Positions 1 through 8,580 of a stretch of 64,000 nt of DNA are shown piece by piece. Position 1 is the first letter of the stretch. Each line of letters begins with the position of its first letter. The notes beneath the pieces are model-generated. The model was not told the DNA's origin and made no database searches. It was given only the letters and a program-made list of their open reading frames with translations. The translations under genes and the position numbers were made by a program. The DNA lies in the NCBI RefSeq assembly GCF_900564155.1, contig NZ_LS999839.1, positions 5,825,097-5,889,096 on the forward strand, given 5' to 3'. Source of the stretch: Pedobacter schmidteae. Its GTDB lineage: Bacteria > Bacteroidota > Bacteroidia > Sphingobacteriales > Sphingobacteriaceae.

Positions 1-516
1 CCAAATGATACTTTTGTGGAACAGCTAAAACTAAATGCAGAAGCCGCCATTGGCAAATTGGCTGACCTGGGTGTTGGCGACAGGAACCGTATCGCAGTTG
101 GTGGGCACAGTTACGGGGCCTTTATGACCGCAAATTTACTGGCTCATACCAATCTGTTTAAAGCCGGCATTGCCAGAAGTGGAGCCTATAACAGAACCCT
201 TACCCCATTTGGTTTCCAAAATGAAGAACGTACCTACTGGGATGCCCCACAACTATATTATGAAATGAGTCCTTTTAGCTATGCCAACAAAATAAAAACG
301 CCTTTACTACTCATACACGGCGACTCGGACAACAACCCAGGTACCTTCCCCATGAATAGCGAGCGGCTGTTTAATGCCATCAAAGGCTTTGGCGGCACCA
401 CACGTTTTGTATTTTTACCTTACGAATCACATAGCTATAGCGGCAAGGAAAATTTACTCCATATGTTGTGGGAAATGAATGCCTGGCTTGACAAATATGT
501 AAAACAGGCTAAGTAA
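1..516 (+). CDS. S9 family serine peptidase, C-terminal part (5' end outside window)
   Basis: The reading frame is open from the first base, so the gene starts upstream of the window; a GTG at 16 is an internal Val, not a start. About 171 C-terminal residues are visible. They form the alpha/beta-hydrolase catalytic domain of the prolyl oligopeptidase (S9) family. The nucleophile elbow GGHSYGAF has its Ser codon at 109-111, HGDSDNNPG supplies the likely catalytic Asp (codon 328-330) and YESHSY the catalytic His (codon 430-432). Such enzymes cleave short peptides, usually in the periplasm; a signal peptide cannot be seen because the start is missing. The details resemble the glutamyl-endopeptidase-like or acylaminoacyl-peptidase branch, but substrate cannot be told from this part. 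The next gene follows after 64 bases on the same strand. Confidence 0.9.
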   Translation, partial: PNDTFVEQLKLNAEAAIGKLADLGVGDRNRIAVGGHSYGAFMTANLLAHTNLFKAGIARSGAYNRTLTPFGFQNEERTYWDAPQLYYEMSPFSYANKIKTPLLLIHGDSDNNPGTFPMNSERLFNAIKGFGGTTRFVFLPYESHSYSGKENLLHMLWEMNAWLDKYVKQAK

Positions 517-580
517 TTTCGATCTGTTTTTTTTACTTAGAAATTTCGGTATTTTTCATAAACTAAATACCTCTGTCTAA

Positions 581-3500
581 ATGAGCATAAATAGTGTACT
601 GCTGGGCAAAGCGCGCCCTGATTTGATCAGGGCTGAAACTATCGGTGATATTTTCAGTGCTTCGGTTAAAGAATACGGCGATAAAACAGCCATGATTTTT
701 AATGAAAAATCACTTACCTACCAAGAACTTGACCAATGGAGCGACCAAATTGCTGCTTATCTAAAAGCCAAAGGCATAGGCCCGGGGCATGCCGTAGGAC
801 TATGGTGGCCACGTAGCCTCGAATTGCCGGTGGCCATTTTGGGTATTGTAAAATCGGGGGCTGCCTATGTGCCTCTGGACAGAGAAATGCCGGCCGACCG
901 CGTACATGTTGTGATGCAGGAGGTAAATGCCCAGGCCTGTTTCAGTGATGAACTGGAAGTAGGGCACTGCCCTGTTTACCAAATCCCTGCCTTTTCGGCA
1001 ACCCCTTTAACAACTCCATTTCAAAGGGCAGCCAGGCCCGACGACCGCGCCTATGTATTGTACACATCGGGAAGTACAGGAAAGCCTAAAGGTATTCCAA
1101 TTAGTCACCGCCAAATCTGTCACCTTATCCGCTCCGAACAAAGTGTGCTCAATATCCTGCCGTCAGATAAAGTTTACCAGGGTTTTTCTGTTTCCTTTGA
1201 TATGTGGTGCGAGGAAACCTGGATCAGTTTATCAGCGGGTGCAGCCTTATGGATAGCCGATGCTACAACAGCCAAGTCAATTGATGAGCTTAGCGATATC
1301 TTTCGAAGGGAGCAAATCACGATACTGCATGCTGTACCAAGCCTGCTTGCCGTAATTGACGACGACATGCCGCAGATCAGGTTAATCAATGCCGGCGGCG
1401 AAGCCTGTACTATCCAGGTTTTAAACCGTTGGAGCAAACCCGGGTACAATGTATTTTACAACAGCTATGGCCCTACCGAAACCACGGTGACAGCTACAAT
1501 GATTGCCCTGCAACCAGGCAACGCAATCACAATTGGAAACCCACTGCCCAATTACAACCTTGCCGTGGTAGACGAACTGTTCAATATCGTGCCCCGGGGC
1601 ACGCAGGGGCAGCTCATCATTTCGGGTCCTGGTGTATGCGATGGCTATGTAAATAGACCCGACCTTACTACAGAGAAATTTCTGGAAAAACCAGGTAAAC
1701 TTGACGAAATACCGGGCGAAAGAATATATTTAACGGGTGATGCCGTAATTATGCATGAAGATGGTAGTGTCGATTTTCGCGGCCGTTTGGATGATCAGGT
1801 AAAACTTAGAGGCTATCGCATCGAACTGGGTGAGATAGAAGTAAAGTTACATCATTTAGCTCAGGTATCGGCCGCAGCTGTAGCTTTAAAAAAAGACGCC
1901 AATCAACAAGATCAGCTGGTGGGCTATGTAACCTTAAAAGCAGATGCTGATTTTGACGACCATCGGTCGAGAATAGAATTGGCAAAAGTATTGCCACCCT
2001 ATATGGTTCCGCTGGTAATTGTAGTAGTGGATAAAATGCCCAGACTTCCAAGTGGAAAAATTAACCGTAAGGATCTGCCTGTTCCACAGGTTTTATCAGA
2101 AATGAAAGCAGAAGAGCAGGTGACAATAAACCCTGATGATCCCTTAGCTGACCGTGTAATTGCAGGCCTCAAACATTTATTTCCAGGAAGAGAAATAAAT
2201 ACCGATGCCGATTTCTTTATGGATTTAGGTGGGCATTCCCTTCTTGCGGCATCTTTTTCTTCCTGGCTCAGAAAAGAAGGAGATGTAAAACAGGCTTCAC
2301 TAAAAGATATCTACACCAATAGGCCCATCAAAAATTTAATTTTGGCATGGGAACTGGCAGCAGAAAAGGTAGAAAAAAACGCAGTCAGGGAAAAACAACC
2401 ATTTCAGAAAGTTCCCTCTATTCGCTACTGGATTTGCGGCATTGCCCAGGGCTTTTCACTCCTGTTGATTTATGGTTTATTTGCCGCACAGATTTTTGTG
2501 CCTTACCTGGGATATTATTACCAACTGGCAAAAAGTGAAACCGATAAAGGCGATACTTTTTATGCCATTGTCACTGCGCTGGCTCTATTTTGCTTCATTG
2601 CGCCCACATTTTCTTTTTTAAGCATTATCAGCAAATGGCTATTGCTGGGACGTACCAGGGAAGGTGATTACCCTTTATGGGGTGCCTATTATTTTCGCTA
2701 TTGGTTGGTTAAAACCATACAATCGCTGGTTCCTTTACAATTTATGAATGGCACCCCCCTATATCCTTTTTATTTAAGGTTAATGGGCATGAAAATGAAC
2801 CCAGATGCACAAATCAGCGCCATTACTGTAGGTATGGAAGACCTGATAGAGATAGGAAGCGACGTGAGCATCAGCTCGGGCGTGGTATTAAATAATGCCT
2901 GGGTAGAAAATGGCCTGCTGAAACTTAGAAAAATCAAAATTGATGACCACGCCTATATCGGAAGTGGCTCGGTTATATCAGGAGGTACCCACATTAAAAC
3001 ATGGGGAGAGTTGCAAGACCTGAGCCATTTGCAACAGTACCAAGTTATTAACCCCGGGGAAGTATGGAAAGGAAGCCCTGCCGAAAAGATTGACCATAAA
3101 ATGCCCGAAGAATTGCCGCAGCCTATCCACGTTTCTGGTTTCACCCGCAAATCATTCGGCTTTCTGTATACGTTGCTCCTCATCATTTTTCCTATTGTAA
3201 TCCTGGCACCCCTAATTCCTGTAATACAGGTATTGAACTACATGGATAATCAAACGACGGATTATGATTTCAGTTACTTTATTCATATTCCGTTGCTTAC
3301 CATCATGTACATATGCCTCTATACCATCGAAACCATTGTGTTATCGAGGTTATTGTTATACGGTATTAAACCGGGCACTTACCCCATATATGGAAGTGTT
3401 TATGTCCGTAAATGGCTTTCAGACCAACTCATTTCCACCTCACTGATCGTATTACACCCCCTATTTGCTTCGGTCTATGTATCTGGATTTTTCAGAATGT

Positions 3501-4555
3501 TAGGTGCTAAAATTGGAAAGAATACCGAAATTTCGACGGCAAGTAATGTAACCCATACCATGCTGGAAATTGGCGACGAATCTTTTATTGCCGATGCAGT
3601 TACCCTTGGTGAAGAAGATGTACGTGCGCAGCAGCTTATTTTGGACAAAACCTATATAGGCAACCGGAGCTTTGTAGGCAACAGTGCATTGATCCCTCAG
3701 GGCTATAAATTAGCCGACGATATGCTGATTGGTGTACTATCGACCCCGCCCAGCTTGATCCAGCTGGAACAAAATCAGGCCAAAGACTGGTTTGGCTCGC
3801 CAGCTATTTCCTTACCAAAAAGACAAAGTAGTGGCGATTATCCCGCATCGCTAACTACCGACCCTTCATCAGCCAGGAGAGCAGCCAGATTTACGATTGA
3901 AGGCTTAAGGATCATTTTGCCAGAAACAGTTATCATCTGTTGCAGCGTACTTTTTATTGCCTACTGCCACGACCTGGTAAAAGACCGCAATCTGGTACAA
4001 ATACTTATAGAAACACCTAAACTGCCTTTCTATTACTTGTTTTATATGGGCTTGCCCGCCATGCTGATTACTTTACTGTTAAAATGGACATCTGTAGGGA
4101 AATATAAAAAAGAACAGTGTCCCATGTGGACGCATAAGGTATGGAGAAGTGAAGCCAACACTACTACATATGAAGCACTGGCGGTTCCATTTTTTTTGGA
4201 ATACATGAAAGGTACACCTTTTTTACCGATGGCATTAAGCCTTTTTGGCGTAAAATGTGGTAAACGCGTATGGCTCAATACAACCGACATTACCGAACAC
4301 GATATGGTTAGTATTGGTGACGACACAGCACTAAATGAAGACTGTGGCCCTCAAACCCATCTATTTGAAGACCGTGTAATGAAAGTAGGGGCGGTAAAAA
4401 TTGGAGCAAGATGCTCCATTGGAACCAGGTCAATTATCCTGTATGATAGTGAAATTGGTGATGATGTAAAATTAGAGCCCTTATCGTTGGTGATGAAGGG
4501 TGAGCAACTAGCCAGCGGAACAGAATGGACAGGTAGCCCCATTAAACTATCCTGA
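581..4555 (+). CDS. Pls/PosA-type non-ribosomal peptide synthetase (A-PCP plus three TM/beta-helix modules)
   Basis: A 1324-residue single-module NRPS. Residues about 1-500 are an adenylation domain: YTSGSTGKPKG near 157-171, FDMWCEE near 206, NSYGPTE near 294, RGRLDDQVKLRGYR near 400 and PSGKINRKDL near 490. A carrier domain follows, with GGHSLL and its phosphopantetheine Ser near 553. There is no condensation or thioesterase domain. The C-terminal half has three pairs of membrane helices (about 618-640/661-686, 857-885/901-925, 1109-1130/1148-1168). Each pair precedes a hexapeptide-repeat, left-handed beta-helix segment, for example the stretch around IGSDVSISSG. This A-T-TM-C1-TM-C2-TM-C3 order is that of epsilon-poly-L-lysine synthetase Pls and PosA, which join free amino acids in the membrane. 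The pocket residues suggest a basic substrate (inference). The product in this organism is unknown. Confidence 0.88.
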   Translation: MSINSVLLGKARPDLIRAETIGDIFSASVKEYGDKTAMIFNEKSLTYQELDQWSDQIAAYLKAKGIGPGHAVGLWWPRSLELPVAILGIVKSGAAYVPLDREMPADRVHVVMQEVNAQACFSDELEVGHCPVYQIPAFSATPLTTPFQRAARPDDRAYVLYTSGSTGKPKGIPISHRQICHLIRSEQSVLNILPSDKVYQGFSVSFDMWCEETWISLSAGAALWIADATTAKSIDELSDIFRREQITILHAVPSLLAVIDDDMPQIRLINAGGEACTIQVLNRWSKPGYNVFYNSYGPTETTVTATMIALQPGNAITIGNPLPNYNLAVVDELFNIVPRGTQGQLIISGPGVCDGYVNRPDLTTEKFLEKPGKLDEIPGERIYLTGDAVIMHEDGSVDFRGRLDDQVKLRGYRIELGEIEVKLHHLAQVSAAAVALKKDANQQDQLVGYVTLKADADFDDHRSRIELAKVLPPYMVPLVIVVVDKMPRLPSGKINRKDLPVPQVLSEMKAEEQVTINPDDPLADRVIAGLKHLFPGREINTDADFFMDLGGHSLLAASFSSWLRKEGDVKQASLKDIYTNRPIKNLILAWELAAEKVEKNAVREKQPFQKVPSIRYWICGIAQGFSLLLIYGLFAAQIFVPYLGYYYQLAKSETDKGDTFYAIVTALALFCFIAPTFSFLSIISKWLLLGRTREGDYPLWGAYYFRYWLVKTIQSLVPLQFMNGTPLYPFYLRLMGMKMNPDAQISAITVGMEDLIEIGSDVSISSGVVLNNAWVENGLLKLRKIKIDDHAYIGSGSVISGGTHIKTWGELQDLSHLQQYQVINPGEVWKGSPAEKIDHKMPEELPQPIHVSGFTRKSFGFLYTLLLIIFPIVILAPLIPVIQVLNYMDNQTTDYDFSYFIHIPLLTIMYICLYTIETIVLSRLLLYGIKPGTYPIYGSVYVRKWLSDQLISTSLIVLHPLFASVYVSGFFRMLGAKIGKNTEISTASNVTHTMLEIGDESFIADAVTLGEEDVRAQQLILDKTYIGNRSFVGNSALIPQGYKLADDMLIGVLSTPPSLIQLEQNQAKDWFGSPAISLPKRQSSGDYPASLTTDPSSARRAARFTIEGLRIILPETVIICCSVLFIAYCHDLVKDRNLVQILIETPKLPFYYLFYMGLPAMLITLLLKWTSVGKYKKEQCPMWTHKVWRSEANTTTYEALAVPFFLEYMKGTPFLPMALSLFGVKCGKRVWLNTTDITEHDMVSIGDDTALNEDCGPQTHLFEDRVMKVGAVKIGARCSIGTRSIILYDSEIGDDVKLEPLSLVMKGEQLASGTEWTGSPIKLS

Positions 4556-4595
4556 TACAGAATTCTTCACAAAGTTGACGATTCTTCACACCTTA

Positions 4596-4665
4596 TTCAC
4601 ACCTCCTTCACACAAAACCCACAAAAGGGTACTTTTTTGTGAAGGATATGTGGAGATGGTGTGAA
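4596..4665. repeat. Nested inverted GTGTGAA repeats between convergent genes
   Basis: The gap between the synthetase and the convergent permease gene holds inverted repeats. TTCACACC (4596-4603) pairs with GGTGTGAA (4658-4665), and TCCTTCACA (4604-4612) with TGTGAAGGA (4638-4646). A further TTCACACC lies at 4584-4591 and related TTCACA/TGTGA words flank both sides. Several alternative foldings compete. The position suggests a two-way transcription terminator, but the arms are imperfect and the only T-run (4633-4638) lies inside the loop side, so a protein-binding or processing role is also possible. Confidence 0.6.
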
Positions 4666-4683
4666 CTATGTGAGGAAATGCTA

Positions 4684-5904
4684 TTACTTGAACCTAATTG
4701 CCTTGAGTGGACTAATGCGGCTTACCAGCAATGAAGGCAAGATCAATACCACCGCACAAATGATCATGGTGGCCAGATTTAGAATCAATACGTCCAGGAA
4801 ATGAAACTCGATGGGCACGTAAGACAGATAATAAGAACTCTGATCTAACTTATAGATATGGGTATATTTCTGTAAAAATCCTAGGCCCAGTCCCAATATA
4901 TTCCCAAGCAATAAACCAAGTCCTACCAGATAAAGCGCATTGTACAGAAAGATTTTCATCACGCTGGCGTCCGACATTCCAAAAGCTTTCAAAACACCAA
5001 TCATATTGGTACGTTCCAGAATCATGATCAGCAGTGCGGTAACCATGTTGATTACGCCTACCACCATCATCAGCACCAGCAGTACTTTGGTATTGATGTC
5101 GAGTAGCGACAGCCAGGTAAAAATAGCAGGAAAATAATCTGCTACAGATTCTGATTTCAGCTTCAGCTCCAACTTTTCATAAATTCCTTCAGCCGTCACT
5201 TTCAGTTTCGAAAAGTCTTTGATTCTCACTTCCATCCCTCCTATCTCGTTGGGCTTCCAGTTATTCAATCTCCTGATGATGTTCAGATCACCAAGTACAA
5301 AGCCCTTGTCTATCTCCTCTACACCAATGTCATAGATGCCTACGATTTTAAAAGGTCGCTTTCTGGGCGGGTTCTGAACAAAGTACATGATAAAATCGTC
5401 GCCAACTTTTAATTTAAGCCTATTGGCTGTAAACTGCGAAATCAGAATCTGACGGGTAGCCTTGGCACTATCCGCAAAATCAATCACCTTACCACTCACC
5501 AGATGCTTACTAATATAATCCCAGTTAAAGGTTTTATCTATTCCCTTAAAATTGATGCCCTCTACCTCGTTATTGGCCGATATGATGGCCGGTTTTGTTG
5601 CATATGGTTGATAAAATTCAACATCGGGATTATTTTTAAGGTTGGTTAAAGTCTCTTGCCCAGGCACAAAAGGGGTAAGCTCAAAAGAATTGTTCAGGCC
5701 GTATTTAAAAATCCTCACATCACCTATATAGCCTCGCACCTTTTCCTGGATTTCGGTTTTAAATCCTTTTATAATGGCTACCGAAAGCATCATAACGGCC
5801 AGGCTCAGCATCACTCCGGCAATTGCGATCCTCACGATCAGCTTAGAAAAAGTGCGTTCCGATTTTATGGCTATCCGCCCTGCTATAAAATATTCTGTAT
5901 TCAA
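4684..5904 (-). CDS. FtsX-like ABC transporter permease, LolC/LolE type
   Basis: A 406-residue permease. It has one N-terminal membrane helix (about 25-47, IAIAGVMLSLAVMMLSVAII), a MacB-type periplasmic domain (about 55-250) and three C-terminal helices (about 270-395), the standard topology of LolC/LolE and FtsX-type permeases. The family exports lipoproteins from the inner membrane with the ATPase LolD, or otherwise transmits mechanical force. No ATPase gene adjoins it, so its partner must lie elsewhere. It is convergent with the upstream synthetase and divergent from the DUF1343 gene, with an 80-base gap between the start codons. LolC and LolE cannot be separated by eye, because many Bacteroidota carry a single permease of this kind. 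Confidence 0.82.
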   Translation of the reverse strand: MNTEYFIAGRIAIKSERTFSKLIVRIAIAGVMLSLAVMMLSVAIIKGFKTEIQEKVRGYIGDVRIFKYGLNNSFELTPFVPGQETLTNLKNNPDVEFYQPYATKPAIISANNEVEGINFKGIDKTFNWDYISKHLVSGKVIDFADSAKATRQILISQFTANRLKLKVGDDFIMYFVQNPPRKRPFKIVGIYDIGVEEIDKGFVLGDLNIIRRLNNWKPNEIGGMEVRIKDFSKLKVTAEGIYEKLELKLKSESVADYFPAIFTWLSLLDINTKVLLVLMMVVGVINMVTALLIMILERTNMIGVLKAFGMSDASVMKIFLYNALYLVGLGLLLGNILGLGLGFLQKYTHIYKLDQSSYYLSYVPIEFHFLDVLILNLATMIICAVVLILPSLLVSRISPLKAIRFK

Positions 5905-5984
5905 CCTTTTGCAATAAATTGTAACTTAGCAAAAATGCTCATTTGATTTCGATTTAAAGTATATAAAGTAAAAAAGGTTCGGAA

Positions 5985-7259
5985 ATGACAAAATCCCTAA
6001 CACACGTATTGAATACCGTTCTGATCGCAACCCTGCTGCAGGCCTGTAGTCCTTCAACAACTGTTGCTTTTAACCCGGCAGTACCAAATCCTTATAAAGT
6101 AAAAGCCGAAGCTATTGATCCGCCTAAAAGCGAAAAATTACTTACCGGCGCAGAGCAAACAGATTTGTATGTGCCCTACCTGAAGGGCAAACGTGTGGGT
6201 ATGGTGGTCAATCCAACCTCTATTATAGGCAAAGAAACCACGGTAGACAGTCTGCTGAAACTGGGCGTAAATATTGTTAAGATATTTGGTCCAGAACATG
6301 GTTTCAGAGGTAATGCCAGTAATGGTACACATGTGGATGATGAAATTGATACCAAAACAGGAATTAAGGCAATTTCTTTATATGGTAAAAATTCGACGCC
6401 TAGCAAAGCACAGCTGGCTGATATAGATGTAATGGTGTTTGATATCCAGGATGTAGGTGTACGCTTTTATACCTATATCAACACCTTACAGCATGTCATG
6501 GAAGCTTGCGCTGCCAACAACAAGGAGGTATTGATACTGGACAGGCCCAATCCAAATGGTTTTTATATTGACGGACCTGTACTGGATCCTCAGTTTAAAT
6601 CGGGCATAGGTTTAAAGCCAATTCCTGCTGTACATGGATTGACAGTTGGCGAGTACGCGCAGATGCTGAATGGCGAAAATTGGTTGGACAATAAACTGAA
6701 ATGTAAAATTAAGGTGATCAAGGTAGCCAATTATACCCATGATACGCCTTATGAACTGCCCGTTAATCCGTCGCCAAACTTGAATACTCCGCAATCTATT
6801 TTGTTATATCCTACCACCTGCCTTTTTGAAGGGACATACCTCAATTATGGTCGCGGTACTCAATTCCCTTTTACAATTGTCGGTGCACCTGCATTAAAAG
6901 GTAAATACAATTTTTCCTTTACACCAGTAAGCCTAAAGGGCATGTCGGAAAGCCCTTTGTTTATGAATCAGGTTTGCTATGGTTTGGATCTTAGAGATTT
7001 TGACACCAACCATTTCAGAAAAACCAAGCAGATTAACCTGGCCTGGATCATTGAACTTTATAAAAACTCGCCGAATAAGGCCGATTTCTTTAATTCCAGT
7101 TTGAGTAAAGAAATGGGAACAATTGAAAGGCTTATTGGCGTTGGCGACTTCAGGAAGCAAATTATTGCCGGTAAGTCTGAAAAAGAGATCAGGGCAAGCT
7201 GGGAACCGGGATTGAGTAAGTATAAAACAATGCGCAAAAAGTATTTGTTATATCCTTAA
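5985..7259 (+). CDS. namZ: DUF1343 lipoprotein, NamZ-like exo-beta-N-acetylmuramidase (GH171)
   Basis: A 424-residue protein with a lipoprotein signal (LIATLLQAC, Cys near 21), so probably anchored in an envelope membrane. The body is the DUF1343 family (YbbC of Bacillus), with GMVVNPTS near 67, GPEHGFRG near 105, FDIQDVGVRFYTY near 150 and RPNPNG near 185. Members of this family have been shown to be exo-N-acetylmuramidases (NamZ, CAZy GH171) that remove terminal MurNAc from peptidoglycan fragments. The inferred role is cell-wall recycling or salvage. No amgK, murU or nagZ gene adjoins it, so the pathway link is family knowledge only. A 7-bp hairpin (7251-7257 with 7263-7269) spans the stop codon. 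Confidence 0.85.
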   Translation: MTKSLTHVLNTVLIATLLQACSPSTTVAFNPAVPNPYKVKAEAIDPPKSEKLLTGAEQTDLYVPYLKGKRVGMVVNPTSIIGKETTVDSLLKLGVNIVKIFGPEHGFRGNASNGTHVDDEIDTKTGIKAISLYGKNSTPSKAQLADIDVMVFDIQDVGVRFYTYINTLQHVMEACAANNKEVLILDRPNPNGFYIDGPVLDPQFKSGIGLKPIPAVHGLTVGEYAQMLNGENWLDNKLKCKIKVIKVANYTHDTPYELPVNPSPNLNTPQSILLYPTTCLFEGTYLNYGRGTQFPFTIVGAPALKGKYNFSFTPVSLKGMSESPLFMNQVCYGLDLRDFDTNHFRKTKQINLAWIIELYKNSPNKADFFNSSLSKEMGTIERLIGVGDFRKQIIAGKSEKEIRASWEPGLSKYKTMRKKYLLYP

Positions 7260-7277
7260 CCAAAGGATAAGGCAATT

Positions 7278-7493
7278 ATGAACAGCGAACCAAAACAGAA
7301 AAATGAAAAACCCGGTAGCAATTACCGGGAAGAAATTCCGAAGGGCAAGGTTCCGACCGGTAATAAAGCGGTAAAGAAACCGGAAGACAAAACCTATAAT
7401 AAAAAAGAACCACAGTTTAAAAACCCGGCTAAAAAGCGTGAGGAAGGTGAACAACCAGTGCATCCGATAAAAAAAGAGCCTAAGGATTTGTAG
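7278..7493 (+). CDS. Small lysine-rich, probably disordered protein, unknown function
   Basis: This 71-residue frame starts 18 bases after the DUF1343 stop, behind a purine-rich AAGGATAAGG stretch. The product is almost wholly hydrophilic (Lys, Glu, Pro, Asn), with no hydrophobic core, signal peptide or membrane segment. It should be intrinsically disordered. Its last 14 bases overlap the 3' end of the convergent topoisomerase gene. I recognise no family. The position and start support a real gene co-transcribed with the DUF1343 gene, but low complexity means it could be a chance frame. The antisense frame here is hydrophobic only because it mirrors the Lys codons. Confidence 0.5.
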   Translation: MNSEPKQKNEKPGSNYREEIPKGKVPTGNKAVKKPEDKTYNKKEPQFKNPAKKREEGEQPVHPIKKEPKDL

Positions 7494-8523
7494 CTCGTAA
7501 AAACTGCATCAATACCTTTTCATCGTTCTTTAATGCCTCCAGGTTTCTTGTCCCCGTGGTATCTATCTTTTTAAGGTATTTATTCAGTCGGTCATCTTCA
7601 TACCACTGCAACAACAGAGGATACACATAGGAACTTTTACAAACCGCCCTGGTGTTGCCCAACTTTGCAGCCACGCAATCCAATACCTCCACCACAATCT
7701 TCTTTTTTGATTTGTTTTGCGTTGCCTGAGTACTGCATATGGCCAATTGTCTTAATGCCTCCAGCGTTCCGCCCCAGGTACGAAAATCCTTGGCGGTGAA
7801 ATCGCCTCCAGTAATATCTTTGATATAATTATTGATCCTGCCCGAGTCTACCGGCTGATGTATGGATCCGTTTTTGTAAAACTGAAAAAGGTCTTGTCCA
7901 GGAATGTCCCTGCATTTTTTAACCAGACGTGCCAACGTCCGGTCATTTAAAACAACATCATGCTTTACACCCTTTTTCCCTACAAAACTGAGCCTCATTT
8001 TATGGCCTTCAATTTTAACATGCTGATCTTTCAATGTGCTCAGGCCATAGCTACCATATAATTGTTTATACGATTCATTACCAATCCTGATAAGCGTTTT
8101 TTGCATCAATTGAATACAAATAGCCAGTACCTTCTGTTCATCAAGGTCTTTTCTTTTTAAGTCTTTTGCTATTCTTTTTCTGGCAGGGGGCAAAACCTTA
8201 CCAAATTCAAGGAGCCTGAAATACTTACTGTCCGACCGCCTGGAGGTCCATTCAGTGTGATATTTATACTGCTTACGACCGGCAACATCTAGCCCCGTTG
8301 CTTGTAAATGTGCCTTTGGTTTAGGGGCAATCCATACATTTGTCCAGGCCGGAGGCAACACCAGGGTCTGAATTCTATCCAGCAATTTAGCGTCTTTTAT
8401 CCTGTTTCCTGTTTGGTCTACATAATAAAATTGGCCAGGTTTTCCCTTTCTGTATATACCTGGTTCACTATCGGTTAAATAAACCAATCCACTTTCTTCG
8501 AGTTCTTCCTGCACATGCATCAT
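7480..8523 (-). CDS. DNA topoisomerase IB (poxvirus-like)
   Basis: A 347-residue type IB topoisomerase of the small bacterial/poxviral class. The N-terminal domain (about 20-90) contains LPPAWTNVWIAP and GRKQYKYH, the latter carrying a conserved active-site Arg region. The catalytic domain contains KDFRTWGGT (second Arg/His region) and CKSSYVYP, in which Tyr299 is the expected nucleophile that forms the 3'-phosphotyrosine. The enzyme relaxes supercoils of both signs without ATP. The length fits the family. The gene is divergent from fmt, with 57 bases between starts, and overlaps the small basic-protein gene by 14 bases at its 3' end. Two Met codons open the frame; the first is used here. Confidence 0.92.
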   Translation of the reverse strand: MMHVQEELEESGLVYLTDSEPGIYRKGKPGQFYYVDQTGNRIKDAKLLDRIQTLVLPPAWTNVWIAPKPKAHLQATGLDVAGRKQYKYHTEWTSRRSDSKYFRLLEFGKVLPPARKRIAKDLKRKDLDEQKVLAICIQLMQKTLIRIGNESYKQLYGSYGLSTLKDQHVKIEGHKMRLSFVGKKGVKHDVVLNDRTLARLVKKCRDIPGQDLFQFYKNGSIHQPVDSGRINNYIKDITGGDFTAKDFRTWGGTLEALRQLAICSTQATQNKSKKKIVVEVLDCVAAKLGNTRAVCKSSYVYPLLLQWYEDDRLNKYLKKIDTTGTRNLEALKNDEKVLMQFLRATNP

Positions 8524-8580
8524 ACAGATGGAATAAAAAATACGTTAAATTTTTAGTTATTTTGTTTACTTAAACAAAGG

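Noticed and set aside
7248..7463. Minus-strand 71-codon hydrophobic frame
   Set aside because: It mirrors the Lys-rich small gene on the plus strand; AAA/AAG codons read backwards give Phe/Leu. It has no start context.
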